Shown one piece after another: positions 8,347 through 15,252 of a DNA stretch of 64,000 bases; the stretch's first letter is position 1, and every line of letters starts with the position of its first letter. The DNA lies in assembly GCA_027625095.1 (NCBI GenBank), contig JAQBXN010000001.1, positions 173,405-237,404 of the forward strand, given 5' to 3'. Made by a program: the position numbers and the translations under genes. Source of the DNA: Planctomycetota bacterium (GTDB lineage: Bacteria; Planctomycetota; PUPC01; JACPCR01). Under the pieces are notes generated by a model, which was not told the DNA's origin, did no database searches, and saw only the letters and a list, made by a program, of their open reading frames with translations.

Positions 8347-9672
8347 ATGGCATTCCTGCAAATACAGAAGGATGGAAAGTTAGAAGTAATCTTGCTTCCG
8401 AAGGTGCCGTTCGTGATTGGCCGATTCAGCACGTGCGATTACCAGATAGACGATTCGGAGCTCTCGCGCCAGCACACTCAGATTGAGTTGCACGATGGAA
8501 AGTACTCCGTCCGCGACCTCGGCAGTCGCAATGGCACGAAAGTCAACGGCGAGGCAATTAATGAGAAATCGTTAAAAGGCGGAGACGTCATATTGCTTGG
8601 AGTTACGGAACTCATATTCCAGGAAGGCCCACCACCTGCAGGTGCGCTGGAGGAAGCCCTGCCGGTTTCGCAGCCCAGCGCATTGACTGATTTCGTTCTT
8701 ACCGGCGTGGAAGGCGAAGCGCTTGGGGACGAATACCTCATTGAGGAGCAGGGCCTCACGATCGGTCGCCGGGTAACCCAGACGATTGTTCTCCAGGAAC
8801 ATTCCGTATCAGGGAACCACGCTCTGCTGTGTGTCGAGGATGGCCATATCAAGATCTACGACTGGGAGAGCAGGAACGGCATCTTTGTTAACGATACAAA
8901 AATCGAGGGGGGGCATATTCTGAATGCAGGGGACGTGATCCAGATCGAGAGTTCCAAATTTGAGTTTCGCCGCCGGCAGAAACCGAACGTACCGAACACC
9001 GAATTCCTGAGAAATGAAATCATCGGGAAGGTCACAGCCACAGAGGCTGACCAGGCCCCGCCTCCGACTGTCAAGCAAGTGGCGAAAGACGACACGCCCA
9101 AGCTGGCTGCAAGTCAGAAAACTCTGAATGAGCCTCAACCCATAGCGGGGCAACAAGACAGCTCTGCCCCGTCACAAGTCCGTGAGACACCGGGGTCCGG
9201 TGTTCCGGCAGCAAGAGCTTCGTCACTGGAAAAGGCTCCACATGAGACGCCACCATCGAGGAGTCGGCCTGCTCCCCCGGCCCGCCTTCACACAGTGGAG
9301 CCAGCCGGCTCGGGCAAGAGGTTTCTCAAAGCAATTTCAATTGTCCTGCCGATCATGATCCTCATCGCCAGTGGCTTCGTCTATGTGACTAACCCACAGG
9401 ATGGCGCCGGCCAGGGAGGCGGCGAGAATTTCTTGAAGAAATATAAAGAGGCCGGTATCGCTCTTGATGGCGCCAAAGAAATTCTAAAGGCCAGGAACAT
9501 AGAATTCAGTGCTGCCCAGCTTCAGACGGGCCTCGACAAGACCCGGGCCGCCATCGCCATCTACAACGAAATATTAGGGATGAGTCTGAGCGACAGCGAA
9601 CGTTCCATGGCGATCAAAGACCTCGAAGATGCAGCAGAGACTCGTGCCGTCTTTATCAAAGCGGTTGAGTAA
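8347..9672 (+). CDS. double-FHA single-pass membrane protein
   Basis: 441 residues. FHA domain 1 is at about 1-93 (IGRFSTCDYQIDD, SRQH, LGSRNGTKV), and FHA domain 2 at about 115-208 (IGRRVTQ, SGNH, SRNGIFV). The second has Gly-Asn-His in place of the usual Ser-Arg-His, so its phosphopeptide binding may be altered. A Pro/Thr/Ser-rich linker (about 210-325) precedes one membrane helix (about 333-349). A short helical periplasmic tail follows (KKYKEAGIALDGAKEIL...). The tail resembles the coiled-coil end of the other FHA protein (3429-5819), implying a shared role. It is divergent from dinB (82 bases between starts) and followed convergently by the winged-helix gene. Confidence 0.8.
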   Translation: MAFLQIQKDGKLEVILLPKVPFVIGRFSTCDYQIDDSELSRQHTQIELHDGKYSVRDLGSRNGTKVNGEAINEKSLKGGDVILLGVTELIFQEGPPPAGALEEALPVSQPSALTDFVLTGVEGEALGDEYLIEEQGLTIGRRVTQTIVLQEHSVSGNHALLCVEDGHIKIYDWESRNGIFVNDTKIEGGHILNAGDVIQIESSKFEFRRRQKPNVPNTEFLRNEIIGKVTATEADQAPPPTVKQVAKDDTPKLAASQKTLNEPQPIAGQQDSSAPSQVRETPGSGVPAARASSLEKAPHETPPSRSRPAPPARLHTVEPAGSGKRFLKAISIVLPIMILIASGFVYVTNPQDGAGQGGGENFLKKYKEAGIALDGAKEILKARNIEFSAAQLQTGLDKTRAAIAIYNEILGMSLSDSERSMAIKDLEDAAETRAVFIKAVE

Positions 9673-9682
9673 TCAACCGGCC

Positions 9683-9922
9683 TCATACCTCTTCGATCAG
9701 AACGACTCTTTCAATTCCTCGTTGGCGGACAATATCGACCTTGCCCTCACGTGCGAGCCAGCCAATCGCGCGATGCACATTGGCAGCAGTTGTCTTAAGC
9801 GCTCTCACGAGTTGTGTGGGGCTTGCGCTGCCATTCGCATACAGGTAAATCCAGATCTGGCCAGCATCACCTCCAATGGAAGCGACCGAATCAGTCATCG
9901 TATCAGTCATCGTATTAGTCAT
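9683..9922 (-). CDS. small winged helix-turn-helix protein (DUF2582 type)
   Basis: Up to 79 residues. Residues about 19-79 match the DUF2582 winged-helix pattern: AGQIWIYLYANGSASPTQL, then helix-turn-helix LVRALKTTAANVHRAIGWLAREGK, then a beta wing. The AIGWLAREGKV core is the family signature. These proteins are presumed DNA-binding, with no fixed target known to me. The first 12 codons are an imperfect tandem repeat of a 12-base unit (ATG ACT xAT ACG), giving three in-frame ATGs (9922, 9910, 9898), so the true start is uncertain and the N-terminus carries no structure. It is convergent with the FHA gene, with 10 bases between stops. Confidence 0.7.
   Translation of the reverse strand: MTNTMTDTMTDSVASIGGDAGQIWIYLYANGSASPTQLVRALKTTAANVHRAIGWLAREGKVDIVRQRGIERVVLIEEV
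9887..9922 (-). repeat. 12-base tandem repeat over the start codon
   Basis: Three imperfect copies of a 12-base unit read ATGACTAATACG, ATGACTGATACG and ATGACTGATTCG on the minus strand. They lie at the 5' end of the winged-helix gene and supply alternative in-frame start codons. Copy-number change would alter only the N-terminal length, because the unit is a multiple of three. Confidence 0.8.
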
Positions 9923-10222
9923 GTCTTGGTTTGCCCGAACGAACAGTCTGACTAGAGAAAATCAGACAATAAAAAAAGGGGAATGGGGCTATGGCAGTGG
10001 GTGGGGGGGCCAAATTTCATAGCGGAAAGTTGCAAGTAAGATATTTCAACCTGCGATTAGATGCAAGACCCTGGAAGCCATGTTTTATCCTCTTTCATCA
10101 TTCGAGATAACTAAAGAATTAATTGGAAACTCTGCGCGTTGCGCGCGTGTAATCTTGGTTGCGGCCATATGCCGCGGTAGGCTGCTCCAAACACAGAAGG
10201 AGAACAACTCTCCAGAGACGAT
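9923..10222. other. intergenic region between winged-helix and arsC-like genes
   Basis: This 300-base divergent promoter region has no convincing gene. It contains a 6-base inverted repeat GTCTGA...TCAGAC near 9942-9967, an A-run followed by G-rich tracts near 9968-10012, and a near-palindrome GCGGCCATATGCCGC at 10161-10175. The last lies about 50 bases before the arsC-like start and could be an operator. The frames crossing it read as non-coding. Confidence 0.5.
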
Positions 10223-10573
10223 ATGAACTGCCAAATCAGAATCTTTCACAACCCAAGGTGTTCGAAGAGCCGGCAAACCCTCCAACTCTTAAAAGACCGG
10301 GGCATTGAGCCGGAGGTTATTGAATATCTCGAACAGCCACCCACAACGAGCGAAATCAGTGCATTAATCGACAAACTCGGTATCCGCGCGCACGACCTGC
10401 TGAGAAGCAAGGAAAAGGAATACACCGAAGCCAGCCTCTCAAGTGAAAGCAGCCGAGATGAAATCATCGAGGCCATCGCAGCGAATCCGATTCTGCTTGA
10501 AAGACCCGTCGTGGTGAATGGCGACAAAGCGGCCATCGGACGCCCACCGGAGAATGTGCTCAAAATTCTGTGA
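10223..10573 (+). CDS. arsC: ArsC-family (thioredoxin-fold) arsenate reductase-like protein
   Basis: 116 residues, the normal length for the glutaredoxin-coupled ArsC/Spx/YffB superfamily. It opens with IRIFHNPRCSKSRQTLQLL, where the single Cys (about residue 11) followed by x-x-Ser is the ArsC nucleophile. Downstream it has EVIEYLEQPPTTSEI, the LLRSKEKEY block, and NPILLERPVVVNG, whose Arg is an oxyanion-binding residue of ArsC. Closest in pattern to E. coli ArsC rather than Spx, which uses CxxC. Role: reduce arsenate to arsenite, or a related thiol oxidoreduction. No arsenite pump or ArsR is adjacent, so arsenic resistance in vivo is unproven. Confidence 0.8.
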   Translation: MNCQIRIFHNPRCSKSRQTLQLLKDRGIEPEVIEYLEQPPTTSEISALIDKLGIRAHDLLRSKEKEYTEASLSSESSRDEIIEAIAANPILLERPVVVNGDKAAIGRPPENVLKIL

Positions 10574-10785
10574 TCCGGGCTGGCAAAAGACATCTTCAAT
10601 TACAGCGCACATCACTTGGGGATCAGGATCGATATCCGTCCAATCTTTGATGCTGATCAATCCCTGGCAGACCAGCATGCTGAGACCGTTTGAAAGATCC
10701 GAGCTTTTGCAGCAAATTCATCTTTCAGAACGAAGGCTAACCAGGAAAAACCTCTGACCCTCCAATAACACCACAGAGAATTCAT

Positions 10786-11847
10786 ATGAATCCCAGACAA
10801 ATTTCAGCCGTCGCATCCTCATTGGTCCTGGCGTTTATCATCGGCTGCGGCGGAGGTGCCAGACCTGGGAAAGCAGTAAAGCAAGCACCAGCGCCAGTCG
10901 ATACCAATACAGCCAAAGTCGAAGAAACCGGTGAAGAATCGAAGGTTGAAGAGGTCGATACACCGGTCGCAATCAAAGGCACAATCGGTCTATCGGTGCT
11001 TACCCTCACCAATCCCTTCTTCAAAGTCATTGCAGATAATATGAAGGAAGAGGGAGCAAAACACGGCTACGAAGTTCTCATCAACAGCGGCGAATTTGAT
11101 GTCGCCAGACAACAGAATCAGGTCAAAGACTTCATCGTAAAGGAGGTTTCTGCCATTGTGCTTTGCCCGTGCGATTCGAAAGCCATCGGCCCGGCGATTC
11201 AGGAAGCGAACGCTGCGGGAATTCCCGTCTTCACTGCTGACATCGCATGCCTCGCACCTGGTGCAGAAGTCGTTTCTCACATCGCTACCGATAATCTCGG
11301 GGGCGGACGGCAGGCCGGTGAAGCGATGATCGAAGCGCTGGGAGAAGCAGGCGGCAAGATTGTCATCCTCGATTACAAATCCGCCGAATCGTGCCTGTTG
11401 AGAGTGCAGGGCTTCAAGGAAGTCATCAATAAACACAACGAAGGCAAGGAGGCTGGCAAGATCGAAATCGCGGCCGAACTGCCAGGCGAAGGTCAGAAGG
11501 ATAGAGGCTATAAATGCGCGGAAGACGCTCTCCAGGCCCACGGCGATATGGTCGGCATATTCGCTATCAACGACCCTTCAGCACTCGGAGCCCGTGCCGC
11601 GCTCGAAAAGGCCGGGAAAGCCGACCAGGTCAAAATTATCGGCTTCGACGGCCAGCCGGACGGCAAACTGGCCATTAGGGAAGGCAAGATTTACGCCGAT
11701 CCAATCCAGTATCCTGACCGCATTGGGATCATGACCGTCCAGACCATCATCAGGCATTTTGAAGGGGAGGAGGTCAAGCCCGTACAGCTCATCCCAACCG
11801 GTCTTTACCGTAAGGCCGATGGTGAGAAGGATGAGAGCTTGAAGTAA
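10786..11847 (+). CDS. sugar-binding periplasmic lipoprotein (RbsB-like, type I fold)
   Basis: 353 residues. Lipoprotein signal with lipobox IIGC (Cys about residue 21), then an acidic, Pro-rich spacer to about 65. The periplasmic-binding domain begins KGTIGLSVLTLTNPFFKVIADNM. It contains EVSAIVLCPCDSKAIGPAIQEANAAGIPVFTADI, HIATDNLGGGRQAGEAM, IFAINDPSALGARAALEKAG and IIGFDGQPDG, all hallmarks of the ribose/allose/xylose/rhamnose-binding group of CUT2 transporters. No matching permease or ATPase is adjacent; the ABC pair at 13214-14730 belongs to a different class. The next gene is a rhamnulose-phosphate-aldolase-like protein, so a deoxy-sugar or pentose ligand is a reasonable guess. Confidence 0.85.
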   Translation: MNPRQISAVASSLVLAFIIGCGGGARPGKAVKQAPAPVDTNTAKVEETGEESKVEEVDTPVAIKGTIGLSVLTLTNPFFKVIADNMKEEGAKHGYEVLINSGEFDVARQQNQVKDFIVKEVSAIVLCPCDSKAIGPAIQEANAAGIPVFTADIACLAPGAEVVSHIATDNLGGGRQAGEAMIEALGEAGGKIVILDYKSAESCLLRVQGFKEVINKHNEGKEAGKIEIAAELPGEGQKDRGYKCAEDALQAHGDMVGIFAINDPSALGARAALEKAGKADQVKIIGFDGQPDGKLAIREGKIYADPIQYPDRIGIMTVQTIIRHFEGEEVKPVQLIPTGLYRKADGEKDESLK

Positions 11848-11949
11848 CTTGCCTCAGGGTATCGGCTTCCTGGTCACCGTAACCAAAATCTCTATCTGAA
11901 TTTCGCTCTGGTGCACGAACTGTTTGCGGTGTCAAGAGCTTGCGTCTTT

Positions 11950-12001
11950 GCCCCCAAGGGGCTCAACATATCAGCCCTGGGCAACGCCCTGGGAAACTGG
12001 A
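11950..12001. repeat. REP-like palindromic element
   Basis: Two adjacent hairpins lie between the binding-protein and aldolase genes: CCCC-AA-GGGG at 11952-11961, and CCCTGGGC-AAC-GCCCTGGG at 11975-11993 with one internal T:T mismatch. There is no T-tract, so an intrinsic terminator is less likely than a REP-type dispersed element. The form is reminiscent of short repeats I associate with PVC-group genomes, from memory. Confidence 0.5.
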
Positions 12002-12070
12002 TTATGATGGAGACCTCCCCCTCAAGATTACATTCTTGCTGTCACCCATTCCCTAACTCAATCCGAACTC

Positions 12071-13000
12071 ATGGAACTGGATCTCCCTGGTGGAACCCCA
12101 TCGCCTGAACCCGAATCTGAAAAGAAAAAGAAGACGGTTGGGACGCCGCCCCTCCCATTGGTAACGCCGTATTCAGCTCAGTTTCATTCACTGCTCTATC
12201 AACTGGGCCAGGTCGGTCTCAAACTGCGTGACCTCGGTGCCGTGTACGGCAGAGCGGGAAACATCTCTGTCAGCCTGACAGACAAGCACATCAAGGGACT
12301 TGATTTTGATCAGGGGTCGGACTGGTTTCAGATGCCGGTGGATTATCCCAAGCTTGGCAGGCGGGCATTCCTTGTAACCGGGGCGGGGAGTCGACTCTGG
12401 TATCTGGATCAGGATCCAGAAAGCAACCTTTGCGTGGTCTGGGTAAAGGAAGGCGGCAAGGAATACCGTGTCGTCTGGGGAGCGGAACGCGGAGTGAAGC
12501 CGACCAGTGAGTTCAATTCACATCTGCGCATTTTCGAGATCTTGAAAGGGGTCAAACGACCAACGAAGGTCGTGATGCACGCCCAGCCACTCCACCTGAC
12601 AATGATGTCTCATTGCGAAGAGCTTCAGGATGAAAAGGCGTTCAATTCAGCATTGCTGCGCTGGCAGCCCGAGACCATTATCACCATGCCCAACGGGGTG
12701 GGGCTCGTGCCTTATCGACTCCCCGGCAGCCAGCATCAGGAAGCTTCCACGGGAAAGGCCATTCTCGAACATGACTTCATTGTGTGGGCCAAACATGGCG
12801 TCATCTGTACCGGTGAAGATCCGTTCGATGCGTTCGACAAAATTGACTTCCTGGAGATGGCTGCAAGGTACTATCTTCTAAGCCGGCAACTCAGGTTTAA
12901 GGCGGACGGCCTTTCTGACAAGCAGATGCTTGAGATCGCCAAAACACATGGGAATGGAAGCGAATTGCTGGAATCGTGGATCGCCGACGCCGGAGAATAG
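12071..13000 (+). CDS. class II aldolase, rhamnulose-1-phosphate aldolase-like
   Basis: 309 residues. After a charged, non-conserved head (1-35) it follows the RhaD pattern: YGRAGNISVSLTD, FLVTGAGSRLWYLDQDPESNLCVVWV, KPTSEFNSHLRIF and RPTKVVMHAQPLHLTMM. Then come TIITMPNGVGLVPYRLPGSQHQEAST and HDFIVWAKHGVICTGEDPFDAFDKIDFLE. The His residues in VMHAQPLHL and WAKHGV fit the zinc ligands, and the Glu of SEFNSH the catalytic acid. RhaD cleaves L-rhamnulose-1-phosphate to DHAP and lactaldehyde. Isomerase and kinase genes are not in view, so the exact substrate is an inference. The sugar-binding lipoprotein just upstream supports a deoxy-sugar pathway. Confidence 0.7.
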   Translation: MELDLPGGTPSPEPESEKKKKTVGTPPLPLVTPYSAQFHSLLYQLGQVGLKLRDLGAVYGRAGNISVSLTDKHIKGLDFDQGSDWFQMPVDYPKLGRRAFLVTGAGSRLWYLDQDPESNLCVVWVKEGGKEYRVVWGAERGVKPTSEFNSHLRIFEILKGVKRPTKVVMHAQPLHLTMMSHCEELQDEKAFNSALLRWQPETIITMPNGVGLVPYRLPGSQHQEASTGKAILEHDFIVWAKHGVICTGEDPFDAFDKIDFLEMAARYYLLSRQLRFKADGLSDKQMLEIAKTHGNGSELLESWIADAGE

Positions 13001-13185
13001 TCACTCCGTAGTTCCTTGAACAAGGCATAAGTGCATGCCTGTGCTGTTCGGCTTGAGCTCTCAACCACTTCACGGGCCTTTGCATGCAACCTTTCTATTT
13101 TGAATTCGGAGATCGCTTTATCCCTTTCAGTCAGTGGGAGCTTGCCTTTCGTATTTATAGCGAAACTGACGTATACAGAGGTCAT
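12871..13185 (-). CDS. possible hidden or truncated ORF
   Basis: On the minus strand from Met 13185 about 60 codons read like real protein. They begin MTSVYVSFAINTKGKLPL and continue as a charged helix (ERDKAISEFKIERLHAKAREVVESSS, shown here as a motif summary, then TYALFKELRSDY). The plus-strand reading of the same bases is protein-unlike. From about 13000 down to the formal stop at 12871 the frame is merely antisense to the aldolase 3' end, so the gene is either truncated at about 13000 or overlaps it. It lies in the gap before the ABC operon. No family is recognised; decay is likely. Confidence 0.3.
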   Translation of the reverse strand: MTSVYVSFAINTKGKLPLTERDKAISEFKIERLHAKAREVVESSSRTAQACTYALFKELRSDYSPASAIHDSSNSLPFPCVLAISSICLSERPSALNLSCRLRR

Positions 13186-13213
13186 CCCACATTCCTTCAC
13201 TCCATCTCCATCC

Positions 13214-13966
13214 ATGCTTATCGAAGCGTCTGATTTGAACATGATTTTTGAGGGAGGCATTCAGGCCCTGAAGGGAATCGAGCTATCGATTCAAAGAGGC
13301 GAATTCGTCTCCTTCGTTGGATCCTCCGGTTGCGGTAAATCCACTCTCCTCAGAATCCTTGCCGGACTGCAGCATGGTTACTCCGGCGAGCTCACCCTTG
13401 CCGGGATGGCGCCACTCGATGCACGGCAAGCTCGGCACAATGTGTCCTTCGTTTTTCAGGAAGCCAACCTGCTCCCCTGGCGTGATGTCCTGGGCAACGT
13501 CAAGTTGCCTCTGGAACTGAGACAGGATCCCCGCATGGACTCTGAGGTTTCCGACCTTCTTGATCTGGTAGGCCTGCGCGAGTTTGCCAATGCATTTCCG
13601 AGACAACTTTCCGGAGGCATGAAGATGCGCGCTTCACTCGCACGAGCCCTCGTGACGCGTCCCGAGTTGCTGCTGATGGACGAGCCGTTCGGCGCGCTTG
13701 ACGAACTCACACGGCAGCGCCTGAATGAAGAACTTCTTGAACTCTGGGAGCGCGATGAATGGACCTGCCTTTTCGTCACCCACAACGTCTTCGAAGCAGT
13801 CTTCATGAGCCAGCGCGTGTTCGTGATGAAGCCGCGGCCGGGGTCCATTGCCGCCGAAATCGAGATACCCCTCGATTACCCACGGCTTCCTGAACTGCGT
13901 GCCAGCCCGGAATTCGCACGCCTGGCCGGCGAGGTCAGCGCCGCTCTACGGGAGCACAGCGAATGA
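13214..13966 (+). CDS. ABC transporter ATPase (SsuB/TauB/NitT class)
   Basis: About 250 residues, a cytoplasmic ATP-hydrolysing subunit. Walker A is GSSGCGKST at about residue 37. The Q-loop is FVFQEANLLPWRDVLGNV, where LLPWRDVL is typical of the nitrate/sulfonate/taurine class. The signature is LSGGMKMRASLARAL, Walker B is LLLMDEPFGALDE, and the H-loop is FVTHNVFEAVFMS. The tail MKPRPGSIAAEIEIPLDYPR is also class-typical. ATG 13214 starts at the first strand (MLIEASDLNM); the frame extends to 13031 but that part is protein-unlike. The stop overlaps the permease start (ATGA at 13963), so the two are translationally coupled. No substrate-binding gene of the NMT1/ThiY type accompanies them here. 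Confidence 0.9.
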   Translation: MLIEASDLNMIFEGGIQALKGIELSIQRGEFVSFVGSSGCGKSTLLRILAGLQHGYSGELTLAGMAPLDARQARHNVSFVFQEANLLPWRDVLGNVKLPLELRQDPRMDSEVSDLLDLVGLREFANAFPRQLSGGMKMRASLARALVTRPELLLMDEPFGALDELTRQRLNEELLELWERDEWTCLFVTHNVFEAVFMSQRVFVMKPRPGSIAAEIEIPLDYPRLPELRASPEFARLAGEVSAALREHSE

Positions 13967-14730
13967 AGAAGACACGTCTCATCGAATTCCTGGCACCGGT
14001 ATTTCTGCTATGCGTTGTCATTCTCCTATGGCATCTCGTCACAGTTGCCTTCTCCATCCAGCCGTTCCTGTTGCCGGGCCCCGGAGCGGTTCTGGATTCG
14101 GCACAGGCTAATTTAAGAACGCTCGTCAGCGCGACACTCATGACCGCCGCCGGTGCACTTGGAGGATTCCTGGTCAGCTTTCTGCTTGGTTCAGTGATCG
14201 CCTTCCTCTTCTCACAGTCCCGCATTATCCAGTACAGCTTTTACCCGTACGCCATCTTTCTTCAGACAGTCCCGATTGTTGCCATCGCACCTCTGATCGT
14301 CATCTGGTGCGGCACTGGATTTCAGAGCGTCATCATGGTCGCCATGATCATCAGCCTGTTCCCCATCATCACCAACGGTACCGCCGGGCTTACCAATGTC
14401 AGCCAGCAGCAGGCAGATCTGTTCAGTCTCTACAACGCGTCACGCTGGCAGATTCTGTGGAAACTCCGACTGCCGAATTCTGTCCCCAACTTCGTCACCG
14501 GCGCCAAGATTTCCAGCGGACTCTCTGTTATCGGGGCCATCATCGGTGAATTTTTCGTTGGCTACGGCACAAAGAATTTCGGACTCGGCTACCTGATCAC
14601 CATGACCTCCGGTCAGCTCAAAACACCCTACCTTTTTGCGACCATCATCTGTTCCACGCTGCTGGGCGTATTTATTTTTCTACTCATCAATCTGATTGCC
14701 AGCCGGATCTTGAAACGCTGGCAGGAATAG
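13963..14730 (+). CDS. ABC transporter permease (SsuC/TauC class)
   Basis: 255 residues with about six membrane helices. The cytoplasmic EAA-type loop lies around LTNVSQQQADLFSLYNASRWQILWKLRLPNSVPNFVTGAKISSG, which contacts the ATPase. The helices IAPLIVIWCGTGFQSVIMVAMIISLFPIITN and VIGAIIGEFFVGYGTKNFGLGYLI are characteristic of sulfonate/taurine/nitrate or thiamine-precursor importers. It is coupled to the ATPase by a 4-base overlap. The transported compound cannot be read from these two subunits; without a binding protein nearby it may come from another locus. Confidence 0.9.
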   Translation: MKKTRLIEFLAPVFLLCVVILLWHLVTVAFSIQPFLLPGPGAVLDSAQANLRTLVSATLMTAAGALGGFLVSFLLGSVIAFLFSQSRIIQYSFYPYAIFLQTVPIVAIAPLIVIWCGTGFQSVIMVAMIISLFPIITNGTAGLTNVSQQQADLFSLYNASRWQILWKLRLPNSVPNFVTGAKISSGLSVIGAIIGEFFVGYGTKNFGLGYLITMTSGQLKTPYLFATIICSTLLGVFIFLLINLIASRILKRWQE

Positions 14731-14796
14731 GGATGGTGAACGGTCTAAGATCGCACCATTCGCTCATAGTTCCTAAGTGTTTCAAGCGGGTTTTTT

Positions 14797-15228
14797 CTAT
14801 ATTTCATTTTGAATTTCTAAGTCTTGTTGTGGTTGAGGTTTCAGTTGGTCGAGATGTTCGTTTAGCTGTTGCTTATCGATTCCCAGATTTGCGGCGAGAT
14901 CGTTCAAGAGGTCGCTGATGTGGGGCGTCTTCTTCGATTCGAGTGTTTCAGGCTTCGAAGGTTGTGCGTCCATTTTTGGTTTCTTGTCTGCCTTTTTGGT
15001 CTTCGCCTTTTCATAGAGCTCGTCTACGAGTTCATTGGCTTCTTTCTTCGTTATCGGCCCTCCGTTGAGGTCGCGAAACTGGTAGGTGGCCTTGGGGTCT
15101 GTGAGCTGCCCGCTCCGGACGGCGATAACTTGCCGACTACAAACGAAATCCTCGCGGCAGGGAGGCTGCCCTGAAGGGGCCCAATTTACCGGGCGCCAGT
15201 CCCGGAAAGATCCTTCATCCGTGGCCCT
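14797..15228 (-). pseudogene. start-less ORF relic fused to a repeat-like segment
   Basis: A minus-strand frame is open from the stop at 14797-14799 up to an upstream stop at 15229-15231. It has no ATG, GTG or TTG before the internal Met at 14973. It reads convincingly as protein. A Cys/Arg-rich part (PPCREDFVCSRQVIAVRSGQ) is followed by TYQFRDLNGGPITKKEANELVDELYEK, a Lys-rich linker, and two helical stretches (HISDLLNDLAANLGI, KQQLNEHLDQL). The plus-strand frames over it are low-complexity and implausible. Most likely it is the 3' part of a gene whose 5' end was lost or replaced. The segment at 15140-15190 includes a GGCAG-GGAGG-CTGCC hairpin and may be part of a dispersed repeat. Confidence 0.5.
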
Positions 15229-15252
15229 TCACACTTGTTTTTCGCACAAAAA

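Noticed and set aside
10439..10678. minus-strand frame whose first 35 codons (10574-10678) look protein-like
   Set aside because: The rest is antisense to the arsC-like gene, and the plus strand over the same bases also reads plausibly, so coding on either strand cannot be decided.
14869..15174. plus-strand open frame with Phe/Leu/Arg/Cys-rich translation
   Set aside because: It is the exact antisense of the more protein-like minus-strand relic at 14797-15228.
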